Positions 54,984 to 64,000 of a stretch of DNA of 64,000 nucleotides are shown here, in pieces (position 1 is the stretch's first letter; each line of letters begins with the position of its first letter). The translations under genes were made by a program, and so were the position numbers. The notes beneath the pieces are model-generated. The model did no database searches and had not been told where the DNA came from. It saw only the letters and a program-made list of their open reading frames with translations. The DNA comes from Chlorobaculum sp. MV4-Y (GTDB taxonomy: Bacteria > Bacteroidota > Chlorobiia > Chlorobiales > Chlorobiaceae): positions 1,114,480 through 1,178,479 of the forward strand of contig NZ_CP104202.1 in the NCBI RefSeq assembly GCF_025244685.1, written 5' to 3'.

Positions 54984-55919
54984 TCAACGTATCGAATCGA
55001 GGAACCGTTCGGCTTCGATGGCGGCCATGCAGCCGGTACCGACAGCGGTGACGGCCTGGCGGTAGGTGAAATCCTGCACATCGCCGCAGGCAAAGACGCC
55101 CTGGACGCTGGTCTCGGTGGAGTGAGCCTTGGTGAGGATGTAACCGTAATCGTCCATGTCGAGCTGGCCTTTGAAAAGTTTGGCGTTCGGTTCGTGGCCG
55201 ATAGCCATAAAGACACCATCGCAGGCGTGCTCGGTCAGCTCCCCGGTCTTGACGTTCTTGAGCCTGATGCCTGTCACCTTCATGTCATCACCGAGAATTT
55301 CATCTACCACCTCGTTGAGCATGGTGGTGATCTTCGGGTTCTTGCTCGCCCGAAGACTCATGATCTTGGAGGCCCTGAACTCATCACGCCGGTGAACGAG
55401 CACCACTTCGGAAGCGAACTTGGTGAGGTAGAGCGCCTCTTCCATCGCCGTATCGCCACCGCCGACCACGAACACGCGGCAGTTGCGGAAGAAAAATCCG
55501 TCGCAGGTGGCGCATGCCGACACGCCGCGTCCGCGATATTTCGCTTCCGACTCGATGCCGAGCCACTTGGCATTTGCACCGGTGGCGACAATGAGCGTTC
55601 GGGAAAGAATCTCCTGGCCGTTGTCAAGCGTCAGAGAGAAGGGGCGGCGTGAGACATCGGCTTCAGTGATGCTGCCGAACTGGAACTCGACGCCGAAACG
55701 CGCTGCCTGCTCGCGCATCCGGCTCATCAGCTCCGGGCCAGGAATGCCCTCCGGAAAGCCGGGAAAGTTCTCGATGTCGGTGGTAATCATGAGCTGACCA
55801 CCAGGCTGATGCCCCTCGATGACCAGCGGCTTGAGATTGGCCCGTCCGGTGTAAATGGCCGAAGTATATCCGGCAGGGCCGGTTCCGATAATGACGACGT
55901 CCCTGATTTCTTTATCCAT
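54984..55919 (-). CDS. trxB: Thioredoxin reductase
   Basis: A 311-residue flavoenzyme that reduces thioredoxin with NADPH. FAD site VIIGTGPAGYTSAIYTGRAN, redox-active CATCDGFFFRN, NADPH site VVGGGDTAMEEALYLTKFA and the C-terminal GVFACGDVQDFTYRQAVTAV are all in order. It lies after trx on the same strand with a strong terminator between them, so each has its own expression level. Confidence 0.95.
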   Translation of the reverse strand: MDKEIRDVVIIGTGPAGYTSAIYTGRANLKPLVIEGHQPGGQLMITTDIENFPGFPEGIPGPELMSRMREQAARFGVEFQFGSITEADVSRRPFSLTLDNGQEILSRTLIVATGANAKWLGIESEAKYRGRGVSACATCDGFFFRNCRVFVVGGGDTAMEEALYLTKFASEVVLVHRRDEFRASKIMSLRASKNPKITTMLNEVVDEILGDDMKVTGIRLKNVKTGELTEHACDGVFMAIGHEPNAKLFKGQLDMDDYGYILTKAHSTETSVQGVFACGDVQDFTYRQAVTAVGTGCMAAIEAERFLDSIR

Positions 55920-55950
55920 CGTATGCCTCCGGGAGGTAGGGTTGGGATTA

Positions 55951-55982
55951 TAACAAAACTATCCCGGCTTGAACCGGGATAG
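55951..55982 (-). terminator. Terminator after trx
   Basis: A 9-base stem CTATCCCGG (55959-55967) with CCGGGATAG (55974-55982), 6-base loop, followed on the minus strand by TTTTGTTATAA. It lies about 26 bases past the trx stop and separates it from trxB. Confidence 0.8.
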
Positions 55983-56007
55983 CAAAGAATAAAAAACGGA
56001 TGGAAGA

Positions 56008-56337
56008 TCAGCCGATATGCTCATCGAGCTTCTTGGCGATCATGTTCTTGGGCAGAGCGCCGACCATCTGGTCAACAACCTTGCCGCCCTTGATGATCAG
56101 CATGGTGGGAATGCTGCGGATACCGTACTGTCCGGCAGTATTCGGGTTCTCATCAACATTGAGTTTGGCGATGATGGCTTTGCCTTCGTAATCACCGGCA
56201 AGCTCCTCGATAACCGGGCCAAGCATCATGCACGGACCGCACCATGCAGCCCAGAAATCGACCAGGGCAACTTTGCCGGAATCGAGAATTTCTGCCTGGA
56301 AATTCTTGTCAGTCGCTTCGAAATATTTTCCGCTCAT
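56008..56337 (-). CDS. trx: Thioredoxin
   Basis: A 109-residue thioredoxin with the catalytic WCGPC (FWAAWCGPCMML), cis-Pro region GIRSIPTMLIIKGGKVVDQM and GALPKNMIAKKLDEH C-terminus. Cytosolic disulfide reductant served by the adjacent trxB product. Length and motifs are normal. Confidence 0.95.
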   Translation of the reverse strand: MSGKYFEATDKNFQAEILDSGKVALVDFWAAWCGPCMMLGPVIEELAGDYEGKAIIAKLNVDENPNTAGQYGIRSIPTMLIIKGGKVVDQMVGALPKNMIAKKLDEHIG

Positions 56338-56436
56338 AAGTACTCACATAAAAGGTTAACAATTGATAAGAGAAACAATTTTACTCTGTGCAAATATAAT
56401 TGAATAAAATTCAACTTGGCAACAAATGCCGAAAAT

Positions 56437-59400
56437 CTATCCGGTTATTTTGACGTTGTCCGGCCCGAGAATCTCTTCGAGCTGATCGAGCACCTCGTCG
56501 TCAGCCTCTATCGGCGTGTTGCGGGCAAAGAGCTTCAGGGTTTCGCTGTTGGGGCCGATGGTGGCCCGCACCTCGAAATCAACCGGCGTGCCGCCCTTGT
56601 GCTTCTCGAAAATCTCGCGCACCTGTTGCAACTTGCCGAGCTGGGCTGAGTCGTCGGCGTCGATGCGCAGTACCACCTTTTTGACCATCGTCGAGCGCAC
56701 CTTCTTGAGCGGCGCAACCTCGCGCACCAGCAGCTTGAGGCTGCCATCCTTCGCCTCGGCCTCGACGCTGAGCATCACCGCTTCGTCAGGCTGAAGCATG
56801 TGGCGATACTGCTCGTAAACGCTGGCGAAAACCGTGAAGTCCGCCTTGCCGGTGAAGTCTTCGAGCACGCCGAAGAGCATCTGCTTGCCCTTGCGATCCT
56901 GATAGGGCTTGACCGACACGATCACGCCGATCGCCTTGTAGAGCTTCGATGGCGTCACCTCGCGCATGTCAAGCGTGAGGTTGGCGAAGGCCTCCCAGTC
57001 ACGCCGGTAGCGCTCGAGCGGGTGGTGGCTGAGGTAGAAGCCGACCAGCCGCTTCTCGTGCTGGAGCTTTTCACTGTCCGGCATCGGCTCGGCGTTGTCG
57101 AGGTCGGGATAGTGTACGCCAGCCTGCTCGTCACTGAAGTCATCGTTGAAAAAGCCGCCCTGACCAAGCGTAACCGCCTTGTTCTGAATCTGGCCGAACT
57201 TGATCGCCTTGTCCACGTTGGCAAGCAGCTTGGCGCGGTTCGGGTCGATCTCGTCGAGCGCTCCGGCCAGGATGAGGCATTCGAGCGCCTTGCGGTTCAT
57301 GGCTCGCAGATCGACCGAGACCGTCAGGTCGAAAAGATTGAGAAAGGGCTTGCCGTCACGGCGCAACCTTGCAGCAACAATCGCTCTCGCTCCGCCGCCC
57401 ACCTGCTTGATGGCCGACAGACCAACGCGGATGCAGGGTTTGCCCTTGAATTCTTCAACCGAAAAGAGCGCGTCGCTCTGGTTGATCGACGGCGGTAGTG
57501 TGAAAATGCCGAACCCTTTGGCCTCGTCGGTCAGGTGCTTCATGCGCTCCGTGTCTCCAATCTCGCTGTTCAGAACCGCCGTAATGAACTCGATGGTGTA
57601 GTGCGCTTTCAGGTAGCCCGTCCAGTAAGCCAGGACGCCGTAAGCCGCCGAGTGGCTCTTGTTGAAGCCGTAGCCGGCGAACTCGGCCATCAGGTCGAAA
57701 ATGCGCGTAGCGAGCGCCTCGTTGACGTTGATGCTCACCGCGCCGTTGACGAACTCCTCCTTGAATTTCTGCATCAGCTTCGGGTCTTTCTTGCCCATCG
57801 CCTTGCGCAGGTTGTCCGCCTTGCCGAGCGAGAAGCGCCCCATCACCTGCGAAATCTGCATTACCTGCTCCTGATAGACGATGACGCCGTAGGTCTCCTT
57901 GAGAATCTCTTCGAGCATCGGGTGCATGTAGTCGATCTCCTCGCGCCCGTGCTTGCGGTCAACGAAGAGATCGACGGCGTTGCGATGCTCGTCGATCACG
58001 GCGTTCAGAGCGCCGGGGCGGTACAGGGCACTCATGGCGATGATGTCGCCGATGGTCGTTGGCTGGAGCCGCATCATGTAGCTCTGCATGCCGGAGGACT
58101 CGAACTGGAAGATGCCGGCCATCTTGCCCTCCTGGAAGATGCGGAAGGTCTGGCGGTCGTCCATCGGCACCTTTTCGAGATCGATATCGATGCCGTGGCG
58201 CTTTTTGATGAGGCGCAGGGTCTCGTCGATCACGGCAAGGGTTTCGAGGCCGAGATAGTCGATCTTGAGCAGGCCCGCCTGCTCGATGCAGTTCTTGTCG
58301 AACTGCGTCACCACCTGCTTCTCGTCGCTGCTGTCGGCCTTGGTGCCATCGATGTCGCGCTGGTCGAACTCGTCGGCGTACTTGCGCTCCTCGGTCTCGA
58401 TCTTGTTGGAGACGTAGAGCGGCACCTGCTCTTCGAGCGCGCCATCGGTGATCACCACCGCGCCCGCATGCATCGAGACGTTACGCGCGCGTCCCTCCAT
58501 CGCCCGCGCATACTGCATGAGCTGCTGGTACTGCGGATCGGTATCGACAAGCCGCTTCAGCTCCTTGACTTCACGGAAAGCATCTTCGAGTGACGTACCC
58601 GGTTTGGACGGCACCAGCTTGGCAAGCTGATCGACCGCCTTGAGCGGCACATCGAGCACGCGCCCCGCGTCGCGGATGGCCGCCTTCGCGCCGAGTGTGC
58701 CGATGGCGACGACCTTCGCCACACTGTCCGGGCCGTACTTCTGTACAGTGTATTCAAGAACCTTCTGCTTGCCAACCGGCGTAAAATCGATATCGATATC
58801 AGGCATCGAAATACGCTCCGGATTCAGGAAGCGCTCAAAGAGCAGCTTGTACTTGAGGGGATCGATCCGGGTGATGCCGGTCAGATAGGCGATAATGCTG
58901 CCCGCCGCCGAGCCTCGGCCGGGGCCGACCGAATAGCCCATTCTGCGCGAGGCGGCGATGAGATCGCTGACGATGAGGAAGTAGGCACTGTACCCCATCT
59001 TCTCGATCACGCCAAGCTCCAGCTCGATACGAGCCTTCACATCTTCAGGAATTTCGCCATCCCCTGCGCCATACTTTTCTTTTGCGCCTTCCCATGTCAG
59101 GTGGCGCAAATACTCCTTTTCGCTGTCGAAACCTTCCGGAAGCGGAAACTTCGGCAGGTGCGGCTCCTGGTTGACAAACGTATAGGAACAAAACTCGGCG
59201 ATCTTAACCGTGTTGTCGAGCTCGCCGTGAGCGTTATCGAAGAGCGAGGCCATCTCCGCTGCCGACTTGAAGTAGTGCTCGTGACCCAGCAAACATTGCA
59301 GGTTCTGGCTGTTGAGCCGCTCCTTGGTGCGGTTGGCGATCATCGCCCGGTAGCAGCCGGAGTCGCGCCGGTCGAGATAGTGCACGTTGTTGGTCGCGAC

Positions 59401-60009
59401 CAGAGGAATGCCAAGCTGTTCGGCAAGGCGGATCGTGCCGGGCACGAGCTGCTCCTCGTAAGGGGCGCCGTGCTTCTGGAGTTCGAGATAGAAGTGCTCG
59501 CCAAAGAGGTCGCGATAATACGTTGCAAGCCGCGCCGCCTCGGCATCGTCACCGGAGAGCAACGCCCGACCGACAAGACCGGAGTGCGCCGCCGAGAGGC
59601 AGACCAGGCCTTCATGATACTCTTCGAGCACGGCGCGATCGACGTGCGGCAGGCCATTCGAGAAACCGTCCCGCGCCGCCCGCGACAGGATGACGCACAT
59701 GTTGCGGTAACCGATGCCTTCGCGGATGAGCAGGACAAGCGTGGCCGGTTTGCTGCTGTCACGCGAGTCAGTGCCTGCAAGATAGATCTCCGAGCCCATG
59801 ATCAGCTTCACCTCGGCCTTCTTCGCCTGAGCGAAAAGCTCCGGCATGTTGAACATCGCGCCATAATCGGTCACGGCAACCGCCATCATGCCATGCTTTT
59901 TGCAGGCCGCGAAAAGCTCGCCCGGAAAGATCGGGCTGCTCTGCATCGAATAGTGGGTGTGGGTGTGAAGATGAACGAACTCCAAGGCGCTTTTCAAGTC
60001 TGGTTGCAA
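56437..60009 (-). CDS. dnaE: DNA polymerase III alpha subunit
   Basis: A 1190-residue replicative polymerase. The PHP domain begins FVHLHTHTHYSM, the polymerase core has SVGPGRGSAAGSIIAYLTGI, the catalytic-Asp motif MPDIDIDF, GIFQFESSGMQSYMMRL and GFNKSHSAAYGVLAYWTGYL, and the C-terminus has an OB-fold region. The TTG at 60007-60009 is the only usable start before the PHP motif (there is an in-frame stop further up and no ATG/GTG between), so the start is uncertain by a few codons. Intact. Confidence 0.94.
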   Translation of the reverse strand: MQPDLKSALEFVHLHTHTHYSMQSSPIFPGELFAACKKHGMMAVAVTDYGAMFNMPELFAQAKKAEVKLIMGSEIYLAGTDSRDSSKPATLVLLIREGIGYRNMCVILSRAARDGFSNGLPHVDRAVLEEYHEGLVCLSAAHSGLVGRALLSGDDAEAARLATYYRDLFGEHFYLELQKHGAPYEEQLVPGTIRLAEQLGIPLVATNNVHYLDRRDSGCYRAMIANRTKERLNSQNLQCLLGHEHYFKSAAEMASLFDNAHGELDNTVKIAEFCSYTFVNQEPHLPKFPLPEGFDSEKEYLRHLTWEGAKEKYGAGDGEIPEDVKARIELELGVIEKMGYSAYFLIVSDLIAASRRMGYSVGPGRGSAAGSIIAYLTGITRIDPLKYKLLFERFLNPERISMPDIDIDFTPVGKQKVLEYTVQKYGPDSVAKVVAIGTLGAKAAIRDAGRVLDVPLKAVDQLAKLVPSKPGTSLEDAFREVKELKRLVDTDPQYQQLMQYARAMEGRARNVSMHAGAVVITDGALEEQVPLYVSNKIETEERKYADEFDQRDIDGTKADSSDEKQVVTQFDKNCIEQAGLLKIDYLGLETLAVIDETLRLIKKRHGIDIDLEKVPMDDRQTFRIFQEGKMAGIFQFESSGMQSYMMRLQPTTIGDIIAMSALYRPGALNAVIDEHRNAVDLFVDRKHGREEIDYMHPMLEEILKETYGVIVYQEQVMQISQVMGRFSLGKADNLRKAMGKKDPKLMQKFKEEFVNGAVSINVNEALATRIFDLMAEFAGYGFNKSHSAAYGVLAYWTGYLKAHYTIEFITAVLNSEIGDTERMKHLTDEAKGFGIFTLPPSINQSDALFSVEEFKGKPCIRVGLSAIKQVGGGARAIVAARLRRDGKPFLNLFDLTVSVDLRAMNRKALECLILAGALDEIDPNRAKLLANVDKAIKFGQIQNKAVTLGQGGFFNDDFSDEQAGVHYPDLDNAEPMPDSEKLQHEKRLVGFYLSHHPLERYRRDWEAFANLTLDMREVTPSKLYKAIGVIVSVKPYQDRKGKQMLFGVLEDFTGKADFTVFASVYEQYRHMLQPDEAVMLSVEAEAKDGSLKLLVREVAPLKKVRSTMVKKVVLRIDADDSAQLGKLQQVREIFEKHKGGTPVDFEVRATIGPNSETLKLFARNTPIEADDEVLDQLEEILGPDNVKITG

Positions 60010-60129
60010 TCGCCGGACGGCGCGGAAATCATCCTCCGTCCCGGCACGTCATCCATCATAATAACCTTTCGAGCCGTTCCTGCAAGATCAAAATTGGGGT
60101 TCAAAGCGCAACTTCTGCCCATGGTTTGG

Positions 60130-61343
60130 TTATGGTGCCGGAGATAGCGACTCAGCGGCCGATGAAGCAGCAATGACTTTCCGGTACAGGGCTTCATAGT
60201 TGTCAACCATGTGACGCTGGGTGAAGCGCTGCTCGAATTCGCGCCTGCACGCAGCTCTTGAAATCGCGCCGATGTTGTGAATCGCATGGATGAAATCGAG
60301 CCGGTTGTCGCAGACAAATCCGCTGACTCCATCGGAAATCACCTCCGGACTGGAGCCGCAGCGCCGCACGATCACCGGCGTACCGCAGGCGAGCGCTTCG
60401 ATCATCACCAGCCCGAACGGCTCCGGCCAGTCGATAGGGTTGAGCAGCGCACGAGCGTTCCTGAGCAGTTCGCCTTTCCGGCGGTCGTCCACCTCGCCGA
60501 TGTACTCGATGTAGGGACTGTCGAGCAGCGGTTCGACCTTTGCCTTGAAATATGCCTTGTCGGCGGTATCGATCTTGGCGGCCAGCTTCAGGTGAATCTT
60601 GCACGCCCGCGCCAGCCGGATCGCCTCGTCGGGCCGTTTCTCCTCCGAAAAACGGCCAAGGTAAAGAAAGTAGTTTTCCGGATCGGGGTTAAACTCGAAC
60701 AGGTTCTCCGGATAGCCGTGATAGACCGTGCTGACCCAGTTGATATCCGGCACCGGCGCACGCTGCGAGTCGCTGATCGAAACCCACGCCATAGAGCTGT
60801 AGCGCTTCAGAATATCAACGTAGTCGGGCACATCGAGCCGTCCATGCATGGTCAGCACCGTCGGCATCCGGGAACGGCTGGCATAAGGCAGAGTCAGATA
60901 TTCGAGATGCGAATGGACGATGTCGAACTCTCCCGACATCTCTTCGTACACCTTCGAGAGCATCAGCATGTGCATGATGATGGTCGAATGGGTTTTCCGC
61001 CCAAGCCGGAGACTCTCTTTGACCGGCGCGACCAGTCGGGCGCTGGTGACGGAGTCCCCGGATGCAAAGAGCGTCACCTCGTGGCCACGCTCAACCAACC
61101 CTTCGGTGAGGTAGTAGACAACCCGCTCCGTTCCGCCATATTTCTTCGGCGGAGACTCTCTTTGACCGGCGCGACCAGTCGGGCGCTGGTGACGGAGTCC
61201 CCGGATGCAAAGAGCGTCACCTCGTGGCCACGCTCAACCAACCCTTCGGTGAGGTAGTAGACAACCCGCTCCGTTCCGCCATATTTCTTCGGCGGCACGC
61301 TTTCAATCAGGGGGGAAACCTGCGCGATTCTGAGCTTTTTCAT
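60130..61343 (-). pseudogene. GT4-family glycosyltransferase, disrupted by a tandem duplication
   Basis: The N-terminus MKKLRIAQVSPLIESVPPKK and YGGTERVVYYLTEGLVERGH is that of a GT4 (GT-B) glycosyltransferase. The body continues in another frame: IVHSHLEYLTLPYASRSRMP, YLGRFSEEKRPDEAIRLARA and EPFGLVMIEALACGTPVIVR (the donor-binding E-x7-E region). A perfect 143-base tandem duplication (61007-61295) shifts the frame, so the N-terminal frame ends after a short novel tail. Removing one copy gives an unbroken 356-residue protein. It sits beside GH65 and may act on the same glucan or disaccharide. Confidence 0.85.
61007..61295. repeat. Perfect 143-bp tandem duplication
   Basis: Bases 61007-61149 are repeated exactly at 61150-61292, with a further CGG (61293-61295) matching the copy start, a 3-base junction microhomology. 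143 is not a multiple of three, so the host gene is frameshifted. No mismatch was seen, so the event is recent or an assembly artefact. Confidence 0.95.
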
Positions 61344-61358
61344 CGTGTCACTCCTGTT

Positions 61359-63734
61359 TCATCTGGACGGACAGTAACGCAGGGTAACTGGTTCATTGGT
61401 ACGAATCTTGTGCGTCTGGCCGTAGAGCGTGCAGGGCAGCGTCATCTCCGAAACGGCTTCGATCGTGATCGTCACTTCGTTGTGAGTGATGTCGAGGTGG
61501 ACGGTGCGATCGCGCCATTTGACCCGGAACGACAGTCGATCCCACTTTTTGGGCAGCCACGGGTTGAGCACGATGCGGTCGGATTTGAGTGCGAGGCCGC
61601 CGAATCCGTGAATAACCGTCTGCCAGCTCCCGCCGACCGACGCCGCATGAATGCCAAGCTCGGTGTTGTTGTGCAGGTTTTCGAGATCGAACAGCGCGGT
61701 CTTCATGAAGTAGCGGTAGGCGTTGTTACGCTCCGAAACGGCAAGCCCCATCATGGCGTAGGTGCAATGGCTCAGGGAGGATTTGTGCGCCGTGCGCGGC
61801 TCGTAGAAATCGTAGTTGACCTTCTTCTCCTCGAAACTGAACGAATGCGGAAAGAGCAGCATCATGAGCAGCACATCGGCCTGCTTGATGAGTTGGGTGC
61901 GACCGATGTTCCGGTAGTTCACGCCCGGCGGCAGCACCGGATGGCCTGAGCGGTCGTGGCGCTCGATCACGTGATCCTTGAGGTCAAAGTAGCCGTCGAA
62001 CTGCTCAACGAGACCCGTTTCGGCATCCTGTGTAAACTTCAGTTTGCGGCTGATGTCGTGCCAGCGATCCGGTTCGCCGTCGCGGAGGGAAATCTTCTCG
62101 ACAAGCTCCCGCAGCACCTCCGGCGCGGTTTTGCCCACGTGCCGGTAAAGCATGGATGCCAGCCGCAGGTGCCACTTGACCAGCCAGTTGGTGTAGGCGT
62201 TGTTGTTGACGTGCTCGTGAAATTCATCGGGGCCGATCACCTTGTGGATTTCATAGTTCTCACCCCGCCTGATCACCCGGCTCGCCCAGTACCGCGCCGT
62301 CAGGAACACCATCTCCAGCCCGCAGTGCAAGAGGAAACTTTCGTCGCCGGTCACCCTGAAGTAGCGCTCCACGCCATAAATCACGTCGGAGACGATGTGC
62401 TCCTCCTCGACGCCAGTGTAGATGAAGCGGATCGTCTTTTCAAGCTTGGAGGCGAAACGCGGCGTCACGTCCTCGCCGGTTGTGGCCGACTCCCAGGCGA
62501 ACCGCGCCCCCTCGCAGCCCGACTTTTCGGCGTTCACGATCGCGCCAGGCAGCGTGTTGAAACGGTACATCAGCGCGTTGCGCGCCATCACCGGGAAGTT
62601 GTGAATGTAGAACGGCAGAATGAAAATCTCGGTGTCCCAGAACACGTGCCCCATATACCCCTCCGAGCTGAGGAACTTGGCTCCGATGGGACCGGGCCGC
62701 GCCGGACCGTTGATGAGCAGTTGGTAGATGTTGTAGCGAAGCGCCTTCTGGGCGGTGTCGTCGCCGTCGATGCGCACGTCGGCCTGCTTCCAGAGTTCTC
62801 GCCACACATCGATATGCCGCCCGATCTCGACTGGCGCTCCGGTGCGGACGTAGAATTTGAGATTGCAGATCGCCTCCCGCATCATGTTGCGCGCACGCTC
62901 CGTCGGCACGTCACGGTTGGTCATGACAACGGCGAGCTTTTCAAAGGTGGTGGTATGCCCTCTCGAAGCGTCAATGGTGATCTCGCTGGTGAACTTCTCC
63001 CCGTAAATCCTCGGCTCCCAGCGAAGCATCCGGCCCGGATCGGAAACCATCTTCCACGACGCAGCCACAGCGATACGGATGCCCCGCTCGCGGGTCTTCA
63101 TTTCGAGATACATGAAGTTCCGGCCCCGTTCGATCTTTTCGAGCTGGAGGTGCTTGTACTGCTCGCGCGGGAAGAATCCGCGGTTGTACACCTGACCGTT
63201 CAGCCCCGAAAGGACGCGGATCTGCCCCGAAAAATTCCTCGGCGTGATCTTCACCCGCATGTAGCCGCGATGAGGATCGTGCATGAAGACAAGCCGCGAA
63301 GTTTCGAAGGTAAGGATTTTGCCGTGCGGATTTTTGAAGGTGGTGCGGCGGTGAAGGATTCCTTTTTTCATATCGAGCACCTGCTCGTGCTCCAGCGCCT
63401 GGCAGCACGACAGGCAGAACTTCTCCCCCTCGTGCCACACCGAAACATCGGTCCACATCGGGCACTTGACCAGCTCTTCGACATCAGCCTCTGACTTGTC
63501 GTACACGCCAGCCAGATACATGCCGCCGCAATGGCCCGGCGGAAGCTCTTCGAGGCTGCCGCGGACATTGAGGTAACCGTTGCCCGTGGTCAGCAGGGTT
63601 TCGGTGATCTGAATCGCTTTCGGAGTTTTACGAAACCCCTTCTTCCTCAACAGCCACTCTTCCGGTGAAAGCCCGAACAAGGCATCCAGCTCATCCACCG
63701 GCTTGTCAACTTCTGAAACTGAACTTCCGGTCAT
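61359..63734 (-). CDS. GH65 family disaccharide phosphorylase/hydrolase
   Basis: A 791-residue GH65 protein (maltose/trehalose/kojibiose phosphorylase type). TLLTTGNGYLNVRGSLEELP opens the N-terminal domain, EGYMGHVFWDTEIFILPFYI is the core, and VIGPDEFHEHVNNNAYTNW carries the general-acid Glu (E504). ATG 63734 is preceded by GGGAGGAG. It reversibly phosphorolyses an alpha-glucoside; the exact sugar cannot be told. It is followed by the broken GT4 gene, suggesting a small carbohydrate unit. Confidence 0.87.
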   Translation of the reverse strand: MTGSSVSEVDKPVDELDALFGLSPEEWLLRKKGFRKTPKAIQITETLLTTGNGYLNVRGSLEELPPGHCGGMYLAGVYDKSEADVEELVKCPMWTDVSVWHEGEKFCLSCCQALEHEQVLDMKKGILHRRTTFKNPHGKILTFETSRLVFMHDPHRGYMRVKITPRNFSGQIRVLSGLNGQVYNRGFFPREQYKHLQLEKIERGRNFMYLEMKTRERGIRIAVAASWKMVSDPGRMLRWEPRIYGEKFTSEITIDASRGHTTTFEKLAVVMTNRDVPTERARNMMREAICNLKFYVRTGAPVEIGRHIDVWRELWKQADVRIDGDDTAQKALRYNIYQLLINGPARPGPIGAKFLSSEGYMGHVFWDTEIFILPFYIHNFPVMARNALMYRFNTLPGAIVNAEKSGCEGARFAWESATTGEDVTPRFASKLEKTIRFIYTGVEEEHIVSDVIYGVERYFRVTGDESFLLHCGLEMVFLTARYWASRVIRRGENYEIHKVIGPDEFHEHVNNNAYTNWLVKWHLRLASMLYRHVGKTAPEVLRELVEKISLRDGEPDRWHDISRKLKFTQDAETGLVEQFDGYFDLKDHVIERHDRSGHPVLPPGVNYRNIGRTQLIKQADVLLMMLLFPHSFSFEEKKVNYDFYEPRTAHKSSLSHCTYAMMGLAVSERNNAYRYFMKTALFDLENLHNNTELGIHAASVGGSWQTVIHGFGGLALKSDRIVLNPWLPKKWDRLSFRVKWRDRTVHLDITHNEVTITIEAVSEMTLPCTLYGQTHKIRTNEPVTLRYCPSR

Positions 63735-64000
63735 GACTCCTCCCCTGAGCACAGGCCCATTGCATGGCTGATCAAACGATCAACGCCGTTTCATGGAGAA
63801 ATTTGCATCGGCACAGGAGCCTCATCATACAGATTTGAACCCCTCTGCCGCCCTGAACTTTAAGTAACAAAGTTATAAAACCAGAAAGTTCACTGTTTCG
63901 CAATCGAGCTTTTCGAACGCCATTGCACACTGTCGAAAAGCCCCAAGCGTCACAGAACGGAAAACCGGCGCGGGCCGGATGTGGTTTGAGGTGGTTTTTT
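63735..64000. other. Right-edge region upstream of the GH65 gene
   Basis: 266 bases with no gene. It probably holds the promoter of the GH65 operon. Nothing else was recognised. Confidence 0.5.

Noticed and set aside
1..64000. CRISPR array, tRNA, rRNA or insertion sequence
   Set aside because: No regularly spaced repeats, cloverleaf-like segment or transposase was recognised by eye.

Overview
The window looks like chromosome of a green sulfur bacterium (Chlorobiaceae, most like Chlorobaculum/Chlorobium). The main reason is a minus-strand block that carries reverse dissimilatory sulfite reductase (dsrCABLEFH), ATP sulfurylase, APS reductase (aprBA) and qmoABC in one array, next to thioredoxin, dnaE and other housekeeping genes. 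The species was read from gene content, not from a database search.

Layout. (1) 1-4846: a CHAD-domain protein cut by the left edge, a ParA-like ATPase, two paralogous minus-strand metallophosphoesterases, and a TrmH-type tRNA methyltransferase. (2) 5097-29832: a plus-strand locus for an extracellular contractile injection system (eCIS; phage-tail-like, PVC/Afp/AlgoCIS/tCIS relatives). In order it has a DUF4255 terminator protein, a conserved eCIS protein of unknown role, sheath, two tube proteins, DUF5908, a LysM baseplate protein, a VgrG-like spike, a PAAR tip, a gp25 wedge, two large baseplate wedge proteins, a 927-codon accessory or fibre candidate, a tape-measure protein, a DUF4157 toxin-like cargo with a nuclease-like C-terminus, and an AAA+ ATPase. 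(3) 29913-34565: Nudix hydrolase, small hypothetical, zinc alcohol dehydrogenase, TrpD-like phosphoribosyltransferase, YkgJ-type Cys-cluster protein, and a zinc-ribbon protein. (4) 34666-54678, minus strand: a sulfur-oxidation block read as dsrC-A-B-L-E-F-H, TSUP exporter, DUF1634, DsrE2-like, sat, aprB-A, qmoA-B-C, preceded by tusA, a YeiH-type exporter and a rhodanese. (5) 54984-63734, minus strand: trxB, trx, dnaE, a family-4 glycosyltransferase and a GH65 phosphorylase.

In region 4, sulfane sulfur is passed through TusA/DsrEFH to DsrC. rDsrAB (with DsrL) oxidises it to sulfite, AprAB makes APS and passes electrons to the membrane QmoABC complex, and Sat converts APS to sulfate with ATP gain. 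TSUP/DUF1634 and YeiH probably move sulfur oxyanions.

The main surprise is that four eCIS genes are interrupted although their sequence continues in a coding form beyond the break. Two have a single in-frame TAG (6002-6004 and 11394-11396). Two need one extra base, at a T5 run (5245-5249) or near an A8 run (about 23009-23016). Outside the locus, the YeiH-type gene has a similar one-base break at an A5 run (53185-53189, T5 on the plus strand), and the glycosyltransferase is broken by a perfect 143-bp tandem duplication (61007-61295). Genuine decay, recoding or slippage, and assembly error are all open explanations. Base-run breaks outside the eCIS make sequencing error a serious possibility for the frameshifts, but less so for the two TAG codons.
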